A DNA stretch of 64,000 nt. Source: JBBDIX01 sp050486225. Lineage in GTDB: Bacteria > Actinomycetota > Nitriliruptoria > Nitriliruptorales > Nitriliruptoraceae. The stretch covers positions 310,001 to 374,000 of the forward strand of contig JBJHCV010000001.1 of assembly GCA_050486225.1 (NCBI GenBank), given 5' to 3'. The notes beneath the pieces were generated by a model, which was given only the letters and a program-made list of their open reading frames with translations, had not been told where the DNA came from and made no database searches. Positions within the stretch are counted from its first letter, which is position 1. Every line of letters begins with the position of its first letter. Both the position numbers and the translations under genes were made by a program. This document shows positions 24,342 through 32,905 of this stretch, in pieces.

Positions 24342-25107
24342 GACTCGCGCTGACGGCACCGCGCAGCGACTCCAGCGAGCCTGCCGTCGGCAGGGTCATC
24401 CAGCCCTCACGACGCGCCGCGTCCACGTGCTCTGCGGGGATCGACTCGACCAGGCCCGTCCGGGACATCACGGCCACCAGGGCGGCGATCACGGCGTTGA
24501 GCTGCGAACCGTCCCGGATCCCGAGTTCGGACGCGTCGACCATCAGGCGCCCCGCGAGGCTGGCCACGACGGTCTCGCGCACCTCGGCGAGGTCGGCGCT
24601 GCCGGCGAACCCGACATAACCGGCATAGGGCAGACCCCACGCGTCGAGCGCGGCACACGGATCGACCTCCACCACGCGACCCGTGACCCCGGACGGGTCG
24701 ACCTGGTCGCCGGGCAGCAGCGCGAGCAGGCGCCGGCCCCGGACGGCCTCGGTCCCGCGCGTCTGGGCGGTGGGGTGGAGCCGCGGCGGCAGGTGCGCGA
24801 GACGTGCCATGAGGTGCCGGTCGGTCGCACGGACCAGGAACCGGGCCGTCAGCCCGGCACGGACCGCGTCGACGTCTGCGGAGATGTCCACCCCGAGATC
24901 CGACACGACCACGTGCCGGTTCGGCGGGGTGATCAGCGGCGCGGTGATGCCGACGCCCGTGACCCGTTCGTCGGTCACCAGGCGCGCGAGCTGCTCGTCG
25001 CTGGGTCCGGTCACCGTGTGCTCGACGTGCACACCACGAGTCGTGTCGACGATGGCCACGGCCGTGCGCGACCGATCCGCGCAGACCTCGATGCCGACGT
25101 GACGCAC
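24316..25107 (-). CDS. DUF429-family predicted nuclease-like protein
   Basis: A 263-residue protein from the GTG at 25107, which has GAGGGAG about 6 bp upstream. The N-terminus VRHVGIEVCADRSRTAVAIV and the later VEVDPCAALDAWG / DASELGIRDGSQLNAVIAAL follow the DUF429 pattern, an RNase H-like fold with acidic residues at the strand ends. The usual opening GxDxA reads GIEVCAD, so a metal ligand may have shifted. The function of the family is not established. It converges on the monooxygenase gene. Confidence 0.65.
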   Translation of the reverse strand: MRHVGIEVCADRSRTAVAIVDTTRGVHVEHTVTGPSDEQLARLVTDERVTGVGITAPLITPPNRHVVVSDLGVDISADVDAVRAGLTARFLVRATDRHLMARLAHLPPRLHPTAQTRGTEAVRGRRLLALLPGDQVDPSGVTGRVVEVDPCAALDAWGLPYAGYVGFAGSADLAEVRETVVASLAGRLMVDASELGIRDGSQLNAVIAALVAVMSRTGLVESIPAEHVDAARREGWMTLPTAGSLESLRGAVSASLSASPRSA

Positions 25108-25284
25108 GCGCTGCTCCCTCAGCCGGACGCCGGCGACTCGGCGTACCACTCCCGTCATCGGCCGGAGGCGCGCCCGCGTTACGCATCCGGGCACGATCGC
25201 CCCGTGCCATACTCCGCCGTCCGCGCACCGCACGACCGACCCGTGGGCAGACCCGCGCCCCACGACCCGCGCCACGGAGCCGCC

Positions 25285-25863
25285 ATGCCGACCCGTCTCG
25301 TCCTCGTCCGCCACGCGCTGACGACCTGGCACGTGGAACACCGGATGCAGGGTCGGGCTGACGTCCCGCTCACACCCGAGGGCGAGGAGCAGGCCCGCGC
25401 CGTCGGGGTGGCGCTGCGGGGCATGCGGCCCGACTCGGTGACGACGTCCGACCTCAGCCGGACGGTGGAGACCGCGCGCCTGATGGGATTCGACGACGTG
25501 CGCACCGACCCTGCCTGGGCAGAGAGCGACTTCGGCGAGTGGACGGGCATGCTCACCAGCGAGGTCGGTGACGACTACCTCGGGTGGCGTGAGGGCCGTG
25601 TCGACCCGCCGGGCGGCGAGTCGCTCGCCGACATGCGCCGGCGGGTGGTCGCCGCGGCACGGTCGTTCCCGCCGGGGGTGCACCTGGTCGTCACCCACGG
25701 CGGGGTCATCCGAGCCCTGCTCGCGGGCCTCCTCGACCTCGACCTGTCCCGGATCGTCCCGGTGGAGTGTGCGCACGCCGCGGTGATCGACACCGACCCT
25801 CCCCGACTCCTCGCGTACAACCTCGCCGCCGGCGCGATGATTCCAGCGTTCGTGACCGCCTGA
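25285..25863 (+). CDS. Histidine phosphatase (phosphoglycerate mutase-like) protein
   Basis: A 192-residue protein from the ATG at 25285 (CGGAG 5-6 bp upstream). The phospho-accepting His is in LVLVRHALTTWH (RHG motif variant RHA), and the second His is in LVVTHGGVIRALLAGLL. DLSRTVETARLMG and WAESDFGEWTGM fit the cofactor-independent branch, which includes alpha-ribazole phosphatase (CobC), sugar phosphatases and RNase H-linked phosphatases. The substrate cannot be assigned. Replacement of Gly by Ala in the RHG motif is a modest deviation. Confidence 0.85.
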   Translation: MPTRLVLVRHALTTWHVEHRMQGRADVPLTPEGEEQARAVGVALRGMRPDSVTTSDLSRTVETARLMGFDDVRTDPAWAESDFGEWTGMLTSEVGDDYLGWREGRVDPPGGESLADMRRRVVAAARSFPPGVHLVVTHGGVIRALLAGLLDLDLSRIVPVECAHAAVIDTDPPRLLAYNLAAGAMIPAFVTA

Positions 25864-25880
25864 CCGGAGCCGGTGTCCGG

Positions 25881-28088
25881 TCAGCTGATGACGAGCACCG
25901 GGCAGTGCGCGGTACCGATGACGTGGTCGATCCGGTGTCCGAAGAACGCGCGTCGCGTCACCGGTCGCACGCTGCTCGACAGGACGACCAGTCCCGCATC
26001 GAGTTCGTCGGCGAACTCGATGATCCCCGCCTCCACGCGCGTGCGGGTCGCGAGGTGGGTCCGAGCCCGCACCCCGCTCGAGTTCACGTACTCGGCGGTC
26101 GTGGCCAGCAGTTCCCGACCGATCTCCTCACCGGACGTGCGCCCGGCGGGACTCGTCCACGGTTCCACGGCAGGGTCCTGCTCGACGATGTGCAGGATCT
26201 CGATGGTCGCGTCCGCCGCCTTGGCGATCGCGCACGCGACCTCCATCGCGTGGCGGCCAGATCCTGTCCCCGCCGTCGGAAGGAGGATCCGGGCCAGGTC
26301 CAGCGACTCGATCTCCTCCGGTGCAAGTTCGCCGGGTTGACTGACCACGAACACGGGACAGCGAGCACTCTGGACGAGGCGGTCCGTCACCGTGCCGAAC
26401 AGGGGATGGTCGTCGTCCCGATCGCCGTTCTTGGTCGCCCCGAGCACCAGCAGGTCGTAGCCGCGATCGACCTCCCCCAGGATCGTGTCGACGACGCTGC
26501 CCTGCGCGTGCTGCACGAGTCGCCGTCGGTTGGCCCCGTCGACCCCGCCCAGGTGGGACTGCACGGCGTCGATCGACCGTTCGGCATCCGACGACTCGGC
26601 GTCGACGGCCTGTTGCACGTCCTGTCCGGCGCCGACACGGACCCGCGCACCGACCACGGTCATCGTGGTGACCTCGACGTCGCGTTCGGCGCCGATCGCA
26701 AGCGACAGCAGTCGCGCGGCAAGGAACGAGTTGGACCCGCCGCGCGTGGGCATCAGGACCCGGTTGAGGCTCGCGATGAAGCTGGACTCGCGTCGCTCCG
26801 CGGCCTCGAGGCGGCGACGCTCCTCGTCGGTCCACGGAACCCGCTTGAGCGTGATCCGCAGGATGGGCGGGGCCATGAGCGACGTCACGATCGCGACCAG
26901 CAGGATGATCGTGTACATCTCTGGGGTCAGGATCCCGAGCCCCAGCCCGATGGTCGCCACGATGATCTCGATGGCGCCACGGGCATTCATCCCGGCGCCC
27001 AGCGACAGCGCCTCCCAGCGCCCCAGTCCGCTCAGCTTCGCCCCGAGTGCAGCGCCGGCGAACTTGCCGATGATGGCCACCCCGAGCACGAGCATGCCCA
27101 CCCCGAACACCGTCGGGTCGAGGAGGGCGGCGAGGTCCACCCGCAGCCCCGACGCCGCGAAGAAGATCGGCGCGAACACGCCCAGCGTGAACGTCTCGAA
27201 GATGTGGCGCGCCGAGCGGTTGAACCGCTTGACCTGGCCGACGAGGATCCCGACCAGGAACGCGCCGAGCACGGCCTCGATGCCGAGGAAGTGGGTCAAC
27301 GAACCGAACAGCAGCGCGAGCACCATCAGCAGGGTGACCTTGGCGAGGTCCCCCGCGTCGCGTTCGTCGACGGTCCGGAACAGCCAGTTCATCATCCGTC
27401 GTCCGGCTGTGAAGGCGAGACCGACGATCACCAGCACCGACAGGACGGACTGCACGACCGACGGGAGGTCGACGATCCCACTGCGGGCGAGGCCTGCGAC
27501 GACCGACAGCAGGATCCAGCCGATGGTGTCGTCGATCATCCCGGCGGCCAGCGTCAGCTGGCCGATGTCGCGCTTGACCGCGTTCATCTCGATCAGGACC
27601 TTGGCGATGACCGGGATGGCGGAGATCCCCATCGCCGTGCCGAGGAACAGACTGAACACCAGTCGCTGGTCGGTGTCGGCGATGAACGCCTCCGGCAGCA
27701 CCTGACCCAGCGCGAAACCGATCCCGAACGGCACGATGATCCCGCACAGGGACACGGCCGCCGCGGCCCGTCCCTTGCGCGCGATGAGGTCGATGTCGGT
27801 CTCCAGCCCCGTGATCACGAGCAGGAGCAGGACCCCGAAGAACGCGAACGCCTCGAGCAGGTGGAAGCGCGCGGGGTCCATCGGAACGAGCACCGCGAAC
27901 GCGCCCGGAGCGATCGCCCCGAGGATCGAGGGGCCGAGCACGATCCCGGCCATGAGCTCGCCGAGCACGGCCGGCAACCCGATGCGTGTGGCCGCGTGCC
28001 CCAGCAACCGCGCCACGAGCAGCAGCAGGCCCAGCTGGAGGAGCAGGATGGTCACGGTGTGATGATCGAGGGGTTGGATGACGTCCAT
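25881..28088 (-). CDS. CPA2-type cation:proton antiporter fused to tandem universal-stress domains
   Basis: A 735-residue protein from the ATG at 28088, overlapping the upstream stop (ATGA). Residues about 10-400 form 12-13 transmembrane helices of the Na+/H+ exchanger (KefB/NhaS3-like) fold: GLPAVLGELMAGIVLGPS, ISAIPVIAKVLIEM, MIDDTIGWILLSVVAG and LGAGMNARGAIEIIVATIGL. The C-terminus holds two USP domains: one ending YDLLVLGATKNGDRDDDHPL / FGTVTDRLVQSARCPVFVVS, the second ARILLPTAGTGSGRHAME to VIGTAHCPVLVIS. The first USP keeps an ATP-binding-like G-x2-G..G-T pattern. It probably exchanges Na+ or K+ for protons under nucleotide or stress control. Confidence 0.88.
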   Translation of the reverse strand: MDVIQPLDHHTVTILLLQLGLLLLVARLLGHAATRIGLPAVLGELMAGIVLGPSILGAIAPGAFAVLVPMDPARFHLLEAFAFFGVLLLLVITGLETDIDLIARKGRAAAAVSLCGIIVPFGIGFALGQVLPEAFIADTDQRLVFSLFLGTAMGISAIPVIAKVLIEMNAVKRDIGQLTLAAGMIDDTIGWILLSVVAGLARSGIVDLPSVVQSVLSVLVIVGLAFTAGRRMMNWLFRTVDERDAGDLAKVTLLMVLALLFGSLTHFLGIEAVLGAFLVGILVGQVKRFNRSARHIFETFTLGVFAPIFFAASGLRVDLAALLDPTVFGVGMLVLGVAIIGKFAGAALGAKLSGLGRWEALSLGAGMNARGAIEIIVATIGLGLGILTPEMYTIILLVAIVTSLMAPPILRITLKRVPWTDEERRRLEAAERRESSFIASLNRVLMPTRGGSNSFLAARLLSLAIGAERDVEVTTMTVVGARVRVGAGQDVQQAVDAESSDAERSIDAVQSHLGGVDGANRRRLVQHAQGSVVDTILGEVDRGYDLLVLGATKNGDRDDDHPLFGTVTDRLVQSARCPVFVVSQPGELAPEEIESLDLARILLPTAGTGSGRHAMEVACAIAKAADATIEILHIVEQDPAVEPWTSPAGRTSGEEIGRELLATTAEYVNSSGVRARTHLATRTRVEAGIIEFADELDAGLVVLSSSVRPVTRRAFFGHRIDHVIGTAHCPVLVIS

Positions 28089-28696
28089 CAGGGTGCGTGC
28101 TCCGGGTGTCGGTGGAGGTCCTGGCGGTCCGCGGTGATCCGACGGATGGTCTGGAGAGTGAGCAGGCAGCCGAGCGCTCCCACGAACGCGGCGGCGCTGA
28201 GCAGCGGGTCGACGGCGATGGCGGGCACGACACCCACCGCGAGGACGTGGCCGCACCGGCGCAGGGTGAACGTCGCCTGCTCACCGGGGGTCAGCCCGCC
28301 GGACTCCCTGAGCAGTCGCAGGCGCATGCCCTGGGGCGTCGAACCGCTCGGGGCGACGTACATCACGATCCCGGCCACGACGCTCGACGCGACGGCGGTC
28401 AGCAGGGCACGCTCATGGGCCGGGTCGACGATGGACAGCAGGCTCACGAGCACCAGCGCGTGTCCCCAGGCGGCCAGCGTCCGCAGCCACTCGGCGGCCC
28501 CGTCCGGGAATCGCGACGTGCCGACGTCGAGTCGTGCGGCCAGCGCGACCGGGACGTTGACACTCACCGCGAACAGCAGTGCCACGCGGGCCGCCGCCGG
28601 GTCACCCGCGAGGAACGCGGGCAGGAGCAGCTGCGGCAGCACCACGGACGGTGGGATCCGACGGTCGTGCAGGGCCGGTTCGGGAGGTGTCGACAT
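28088..28696 (-). CDS. Integral membrane protein of unknown function
   Basis: A 202-residue protein taken from the ATG at 28696. About five to six hydrophobic segments are visible (VVLPQLLLPAFLAG, ARVALLFAVSVNVPVALAA, GHALVLVSLLSIVDP, LLTAVASSVVAGIVMYVA, HVLAVGVVPAIAVDPLLSAA). No family is recognised. Its stop overlaps the antiporter start by 4 bp, so the two are translated together and may act together. The ribosome site is weak and the start is not certain. Confidence 0.6.
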   Translation of the reverse strand: MSTPPEPALHDRRIPPSVVLPQLLLPAFLAGDPAAARVALLFAVSVNVPVALAARLDVGTSRFPDGAAEWLRTLAAWGHALVLVSLLSIVDPAHERALLTAVASSVVAGIVMYVAPSGSTPQGMRLRLLRESGGLTPGEQATFTLRRCGHVLAVGVVPAIAVDPLLSAAAFVGALGCLLTLQTIRRITADRQDLHRHPEHAP

Positions 28697-28810
28697 GTCG
28701 GCGAGGATCCCGGCCCGGCGGCCTGCCACCCTCCCCCGGTCGTGGCGCCCGTGCTACCTCGCACCACTACCAGATTCGTGGTGGTCGTCCGTGTCCCGCG
28801 CCTGCGGGGA

Positions 28811-29464
28811 CTACTCCGGGGGGACGAGTCCGAGCCGCATGGCCTCGACGACGGCCTCGAGTCGCGACGACACCCCGAGCTTCGCCCGGAGATTGCGGAT
28901 GTGCGTCTGCACGGTCGCCTCGGAGATCCTGAGGTCGGCGGCGACCTCGGTGGTGCGCTCACCTCGCGCCAGACGTCGCAGGACCTCGTGCTCGCGCGGC
29001 GAGAGCACGTCGGCGGTGACCCGTGCACGCCACTGCTCCTCGCGATGTCGCGCCAGCGCACCGAGCCACCTCGACGTCGCCGCCGGGTCGAGCCGGTTCT
29101 CCCCGGCGGCCACCGCACGGACGACCCCGAACACCTCCTCGATCTCCACCGACTTGTGCAGGACCGCGGAGGCGCCTGCCTCGACAGCGCGCCCCAGTTC
29201 GACGTCGCTCGTCAGGGCGGTCAGCACGACGCATCGCAGTGAGGGAGCGCGCTGCCGCAGTTCCACGATGGTGTCCACGCCCCCCATACCCGGCAGGTCG
29301 AGGTCCACGATGGCGACGTCCACCTCGACGTCCTCGGGCAGGTCGACGACGTCCTCGCCACGTTCGAGGCGCGCGACGACGTGCAGGTCCGGTTCCAGAC
29401 CCGCCATGGCGGCCAGCGCCTGACCGAAGCTGCGGTGGTCCTCGACGAGCAGCAGTGTGGTCAC
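28811..29464 (-). CDS. NarL/LuxR-type response regulator
   Basis: A 217-residue protein from the GTG at 29464, overlapping the stop of its kinase (GTGA). Receiver domain: TLLLVEDHRSFGQALAAMAG, phospho-acceptor Asp in VDVAIVDLDLPGMGG, Thr in VVLTALTS, Lys in AVLHKSVEI. The C-terminal LuxR HTH is VLSPREHEVLRRLARGERTT, then LRISEATVQTHIRNLRAKLG. It is a transcription factor controlled by the adjacent histidine kinase; targets are unknown. Confidence 0.93.
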   Translation of the reverse strand: MTTLLLVEDHRSFGQALAAMAGLEPDLHVVARLERGEDVVDLPEDVEVDVAIVDLDLPGMGGVDTIVELRQRAPSLRCVVLTALTSDVELGRAVEAGASAVLHKSVEIEEVFGVVRAVAAGENRLDPAATSRWLGALARHREEQWRARVTADVLSPREHEVLRRLARGERTTEVAADLRISEATVQTHIRNLRAKLGVSSRLEAVVEAMRLGLVPPE

Positions 29465-31038
29465 TCGGTGATCCTCAGGCTCACGCGCACGGCCGTGCCG
29501 ACGCCTCCGTCCCCGTCGTCGATCTGCAGTCGGCTCCCGTGCTGCACGGCCACCCGGTGCGCGACGTACAACCCGAGTCCCTGCCCGTCGGTGCCGACCG
29601 CGTTGCCACCGCGCCCGAACCGGCGGATCACCAGCGACCGCTCCTGCTCGGGGATCCCACTTCCCCGGTCCACCACCGACAGTTCGAGTCGCGGGCCGTC
29701 GACGCGACCCCGCAGCACGATCGCCGATCCGGGCGGGGAGAACCGTGCCGCGTTGACCACCAGGTTGCGCAGGAGCTGCCCGATGCGGACCGGGTCGGCG
29801 TCGACCCGTACGTCCGGACACTCCACCCGCACCAGGTGGGAGTCGTCGAGCCCCTCCAGGAACCGCACGGTCTCGGTCAGCAGCGGCACGATGCGCACGG
29901 GACGCAGGTCACAGTGGAAGCCGCTGTCGTCGACGTCGCGCAGTTCGTCGATGCGGTGCACGAGCTCCAGCAGTCGGCTGGCCTCCGCGCGCATGTTGAC
30001 CAGCGCCTCGTCGAGCTCGGCGGGGCGGGGCGGCGGCAGGTTCGCCGCGACGACGTCCGTGTAGTTGCGGATGGTCGCCAGCGGCGTGGACAGTTCGTGC
30101 GAGACGATCGAGCGGAACAGCTCCTCCTTCTCCGCGATCCCCCGCAGGTCCTCGACCAGGCGTGCCTGGTCGCGCAGGTCCCGTTCCTGCAACCTCACGG
30201 TGCGTGTGCGCGCGGCGAACAGGTCGCCGACCTGCGCGACCGCGCCGATGAACAGCAGCCCGAAGGCGGCCAGCCGCAGGATGTCGGCGGACGTGATCCT
30301 CGGCCCGAGCATCGCCGGGTACAGGACCTCGTGCACCTGGGCGAACACCTGCAGCAGGAGCGCGAACGACAGCCACAGCAGGACCACGGCCCGGGTCGTC
30401 AGGTACAGGCGGCCCGCGAACCAGCTGCCGACGGCGAACAGCACCGCCGGGACGGCCTGGAGCAGCACGTGCAGGTACGGCGCGACGACCTCGATGGTCC
30501 CGTCGGCCTCCCGGAACACCACCGGCGGTGCCAGTCGCTGTCCGGTGGCGATCAGGGACAGTTCGACCACCGCGAGGGCGAACAGTGCCCAGCCCACGGT
30601 GAGGCGCAGCCCGAGGCGGGGCCGACCGAGCACGGCGACGAGGAACAGCACTCCCGCGAGGTGGCGGGCCGCCACCCACGGGTAGAGCGCGAGTCCCCGG
30701 TCCACCTGGAGCCGCTCGCCGACGAGGAACGGACCGACACCGAACAGGGCGTTGGCGAGCGCGATGACGACCAGTGCCGCCACCAGCGCGTCGCGCGCCG
30801 CCGGCACCTCCCGGTCGCCGAGCAGCGACATCGTCATGGCCGCGAACAGCAGGGCGCACAGGCCCGTCACCTCGATGACGACCCGCGAACCGGGGCTCAC
30901 CAGCGCGAGTCGGAACGGCGGCGCGACGATGCTCAGGATCGTGTACGCCCCGACGGCAAGCGCGATCGCGGTGGCGCCCACGGCCAACCGCACCGCCTCC
31001 GGGGAGCGGTCGCTGCGCAGACGCAGGTCCACGGACAT
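29461..31038 (-). CDS. Polytopic membrane sensor histidine kinase
   Basis: 525 residues from the ATG at 31038 (GAGGAA 8 bp upstream; a GTG at 31092 is possible). The first 270 residues hold seven to eight hydrophobic segments without a large extracytoplasmic loop, an integral-membrane sensor. HisKA: LFRSIVSHELSTPLATIRNY with the phospho-His; the Arg usually found in HELRTPL is Ser here. HATPase_c: LLRNLVVNAARFSPPGS, VDRGSGIPEQERSLVIRRFG, GQGLGLYVAHRVA. It signals to the overlapping LuxR-type regulator. Confidence 0.92.
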   Translation of the reverse strand: MSVDLRLRSDRSPEAVRLAVGATAIALAVGAYTILSIVAPPFRLALVSPGSRVVIEVTGLCALLFAAMTMSLLGDREVPAARDALVAALVVIALANALFGVGPFLVGERLQVDRGLALYPWVAARHLAGVLFLVAVLGRPRLGLRLTVGWALFALAVVELSLIATGQRLAPPVVFREADGTIEVVAPYLHVLLQAVPAVLFAVGSWFAGRLYLTTRAVVLLWLSFALLLQVFAQVHEVLYPAMLGPRITSADILRLAAFGLLFIGAVAQVGDLFAARTRTVRLQERDLRDQARLVEDLRGIAEKEELFRSIVSHELSTPLATIRNYTDVVAANLPPPRPAELDEALVNMRAEASRLLELVHRIDELRDVDDSGFHCDLRPVRIVPLLTETVRFLEGLDDSHLVRVECPDVRVDADPVRIGQLLRNLVVNAARFSPPGSAIVLRGRVDGPRLELSVVDRGSGIPEQERSLVIRRFGRGGNAVGTDGQGLGLYVAHRVAVQHGSRLQIDDGDGGVGTAVRVSLRITE

Positions 31039-31111
31039 CGCACCCGTTCCTCGGTCGGCGGCCACGTCGCCCCCCTCGGGCGACGGCCCCACGATACGCG
31101 CCGAGCGGGCG

Positions 31112-32284
31112 TCAGCGGCCGCGCGGCCTCACCGCGTCGGACCGCAACGCGAAGGGCAGCGAGCCCGGGCGACCCAGCAGGTAGCCCTGGGCCGCGTCCG
31201 CGCCGATCCGTTGCCACTGGCGCAGGTCGTCACGGGACTCGATGCCCTCGACGACCACCTGGGTGTCGGTTCCGTGACCGAACTGGCACAGCGCGTCCGC
31301 GAGCGCACGACGGAACGGGTCGGTCTCCACGTGCTGGGTCAGGCTGCGGTCGATCTTGATGACGTCCGGCCGGAGCCGCACGATGTGGCTGAGGCTCGCG
31401 AACCCGCCACCGGCGTCGTCGACCGCGACGAGCACCCCGCGCGCCCGCACCCGGTCGAGCGAGGCCGCCAGGGTCGGGTAGTCGTCGACGATCGCGTGCT
31501 CGGTCACCTCGACCATCAGGCGCAGACCGCGGTGGGCGTCGAGCAGGTCGAGCAGGGGCGGATGGGCGACGAGTGCCGGCGAGGCGTTGACGCTGAGGGT
31601 GACGTCGTCGGGCAGGTCGGCCCCGAACTCGAGCGCCGCCCGGACGGCCGCGAACTCGAGTTCGACACCCAGCCCGAATCGCGCGGCGGCGTCGAACCAG
31701 TGGTTGGGTGGGATCGACGGGGTGGTGTCGAAGCGGGCCAGGGCCTCGACGGTCACGAGCCGGCCGTCCTCGAGTGAGTAGATCGGCTGTCCGACCATGT
31801 ACAGCACGCCACCGCCGACCGCGCGCGCGACGTCGTCGAACCAGTCACCGCTGGGCGCTGGCCGGGTCTCACGGTCCTCGTCGGCGCGCTCGATGTCCTC
31901 GAGGATGTGTTCGGTCACCATCGTCCGATAGCCCCGTCGTACGGACCAGACACTGGTCCCGGTCAAGGTCCCGATCGCGAGGAAGAAGCCCCCACGGGTG
32001 AGCCAGTTCACCGCGTCCTGGGCCTGTCCGGTCCCGGTGTCGAGCGGCATGAACGGTCCGCACAGGATCGCGGCGGCCAGAGCGGTCACGACGCCACCGG
32101 CAACCCCGAACGGCAGCGAGGCGAGCACGATCGGGACGTAGAACACGTGTGGCCATGCCGTGCGCGTACCGCCGGCGCCGTGCACGATGCCCCAGCAGGC
32201 GACGAGCAGCAGTGCGATCGCCACCAGCGAGACCCCACGTGGGATCTCCCGAACCAGGTGCTGCAGACGACCCCGGTCGATCAT
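31112..32284 (-). CDS. Membrane-anchored EAL-domain c-di-GMP phosphodiesterase
   Basis: 390 residues from the ATG at 32284 (GAGGGGG upstream). Three to four hydrophobic segments lie in residues 15-115. The EAL domain (about 155-380) has the catalytic residues: EAL in VTVEALARF, Asn in LSVNASP, Glu in MVEVTEHAIV, the Asp pair in VAVDDAGGGFASL, Lys in VIKIDRSL, Glu in VVVEGIESRDD, and QGYLLGRPG. The usual DDFGTG loop reads DDAGGG; the metal-binding Asp pair is kept, so activity is likely. It may oppose the diguanylate cyclase at 6232. Confidence 0.88.
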   Translation of the reverse strand: MIDRGRLQHLVREIPRGVSLVAIALLLVACWGIVHGAGGTRTAWPHVFYVPIVLASLPFGVAGGVVTALAAAILCGPFMPLDTGTGQAQDAVNWLTRGGFFLAIGTLTGTSVWSVRRGYRTMVTEHILEDIERADEDRETRPAPSGDWFDDVARAVGGGVLYMVGQPIYSLEDGRLVTVEALARFDTTPSIPPNHWFDAAARFGLGVELEFAAVRAALEFGADLPDDVTLSVNASPALVAHPPLLDLLDAHRGLRLMVEVTEHAIVDDYPTLAASLDRVRARGVLVAVDDAGGGFASLSHIVRLRPDVIKIDRSLTQHVETDPFRRALADALCQFGHGTDTQVVVEGIESRDDLRQWQRIGADAAQGYLLGRPGSLPFALRSDAVRPRGR

Positions 32285-32378
32285 GGCGCCCCCTCGGGAG
32301 ACTCGGTCGACGCCCCACCGCGAGCATAGGGCGAATTCTGGGCGAGACCTTGACGAGATCTATACGCCAATCATGGTG

Positions 32379-32411
32379 CTGAACGTTCAGTTACACGTTC
32401 AGTGATAGGTT
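32379..32411 (+). promoter_or_regulatory. Repeats and -10 element in front of the Rrf2 gene
   Basis: CTGAACGTTCAG (32379-32390) is a perfect 12-bp palindrome, and ACGTTCAGT recurs 12 bp later (32383-32391 and 32395-32403). TAGGTT (32406-32411) fits a -10 element only 6 bp before the ATG, so the mRNA may be leaderless. The repeats sit where a -35 element would be and are a plausible autoregulatory site for the Rrf2 protein. Confidence 0.45.
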
Positions 32412-32417
32412 GGGGGC

Positions 32418-32903
32418 ATGCGCCTCGAACTGGGCCGACGGGCTGACTACGCGATCCGGGCGGTGGTCGACCTGACTCGCCACCGGGGAGAGGGCCGTCG
32501 CCGGTCGTCCGACATCGCCCAGGACATGGACATCCCCGCCGGCTACCTCCCGCAGGTGCTCGCCGACCTGGTGAACGCCGGGATCGTGGCGTCACGCGCG
32601 GGTCCCGGCGGCGGCCACACGCTGGCCGTGGATCCCGCCTTGACCTCCCTGCTCGACGTGCTGCGGGCGGTCGACGAGGCAGAACCCTCCACCACGTGTG
32701 TCCTGCGCGGGGGCCCGTGCCGGCGAGACGGGGTCTGTACCGTGCACGATCCGTGGACCCGTGCGCAGCAGGCCCTCTTCGACGTGCTCGGAGCCACCAC
32801 CCTGCAGGACGTCGCCGCCGCAGATCGTGCACTGTCCCTCGGCACCCTCGTCCTGCCCGACGACGTCGCCCCCGAGCCCGACGAGCCGTCCCAGCGAGGT
32901 TGA
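32418..32903 (+). CDS. Rrf2-family transcriptional regulator
   Basis: A 161-residue protein. The winged HTH at the N-terminus (RADYAIRAVVDLTRHRGEGR, RSSDIAQDMDIPAGYLPQVL, AGPGGGHTLA) is that of Rrf2 proteins (IscR, NsrR, RsrR, RirA). Three Cys in the expected effector region (TCVLRGGPCRRDGVC) are the usual Fe-S ligands, so it probably senses NO, redox state or iron through a cluster. The next gene overlaps its promoter unit (GTG 3 bp after the stop) and encodes a haem-copper-oxidase-like membrane protein, which points towards NO or denitrification-type control. The target site may be the repeats at 32379-32403. Confidence 0.88.
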   Translation: MRLELGRRADYAIRAVVDLTRHRGEGRRRSSDIAQDMDIPAGYLPQVLADLVNAGIVASRAGPGGGHTLAVDPALTSLLDVLRAVDEAEPSTTCVLRGGPCRRDGVCTVHDPWTRAQQALFDVLGATTLQDVAAADRALSLGTLVLPDDVAPEPDEPSQRG

Positions 32904-32905
32904 GC

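Noticed and set aside
25767..29423. Very long plus-strand open frame (over 1200 codons) opposite the antiporter and regulator genes
   Set aside because: Its translation is low-complexity, Asp/Arg/Gln-rich and without domains, while the opposite strand encodes well-recognised proteins. Such frames arise from GC-rich third positions.
32350..32378. TTGACG plus downstream sequence as the Rrf2 promoter
   Set aside because: No acceptable -10 lies 16-18 bp downstream of TTGACG; TAGGTT at 32406 fits better but has only repeat sequence at its -35 position.
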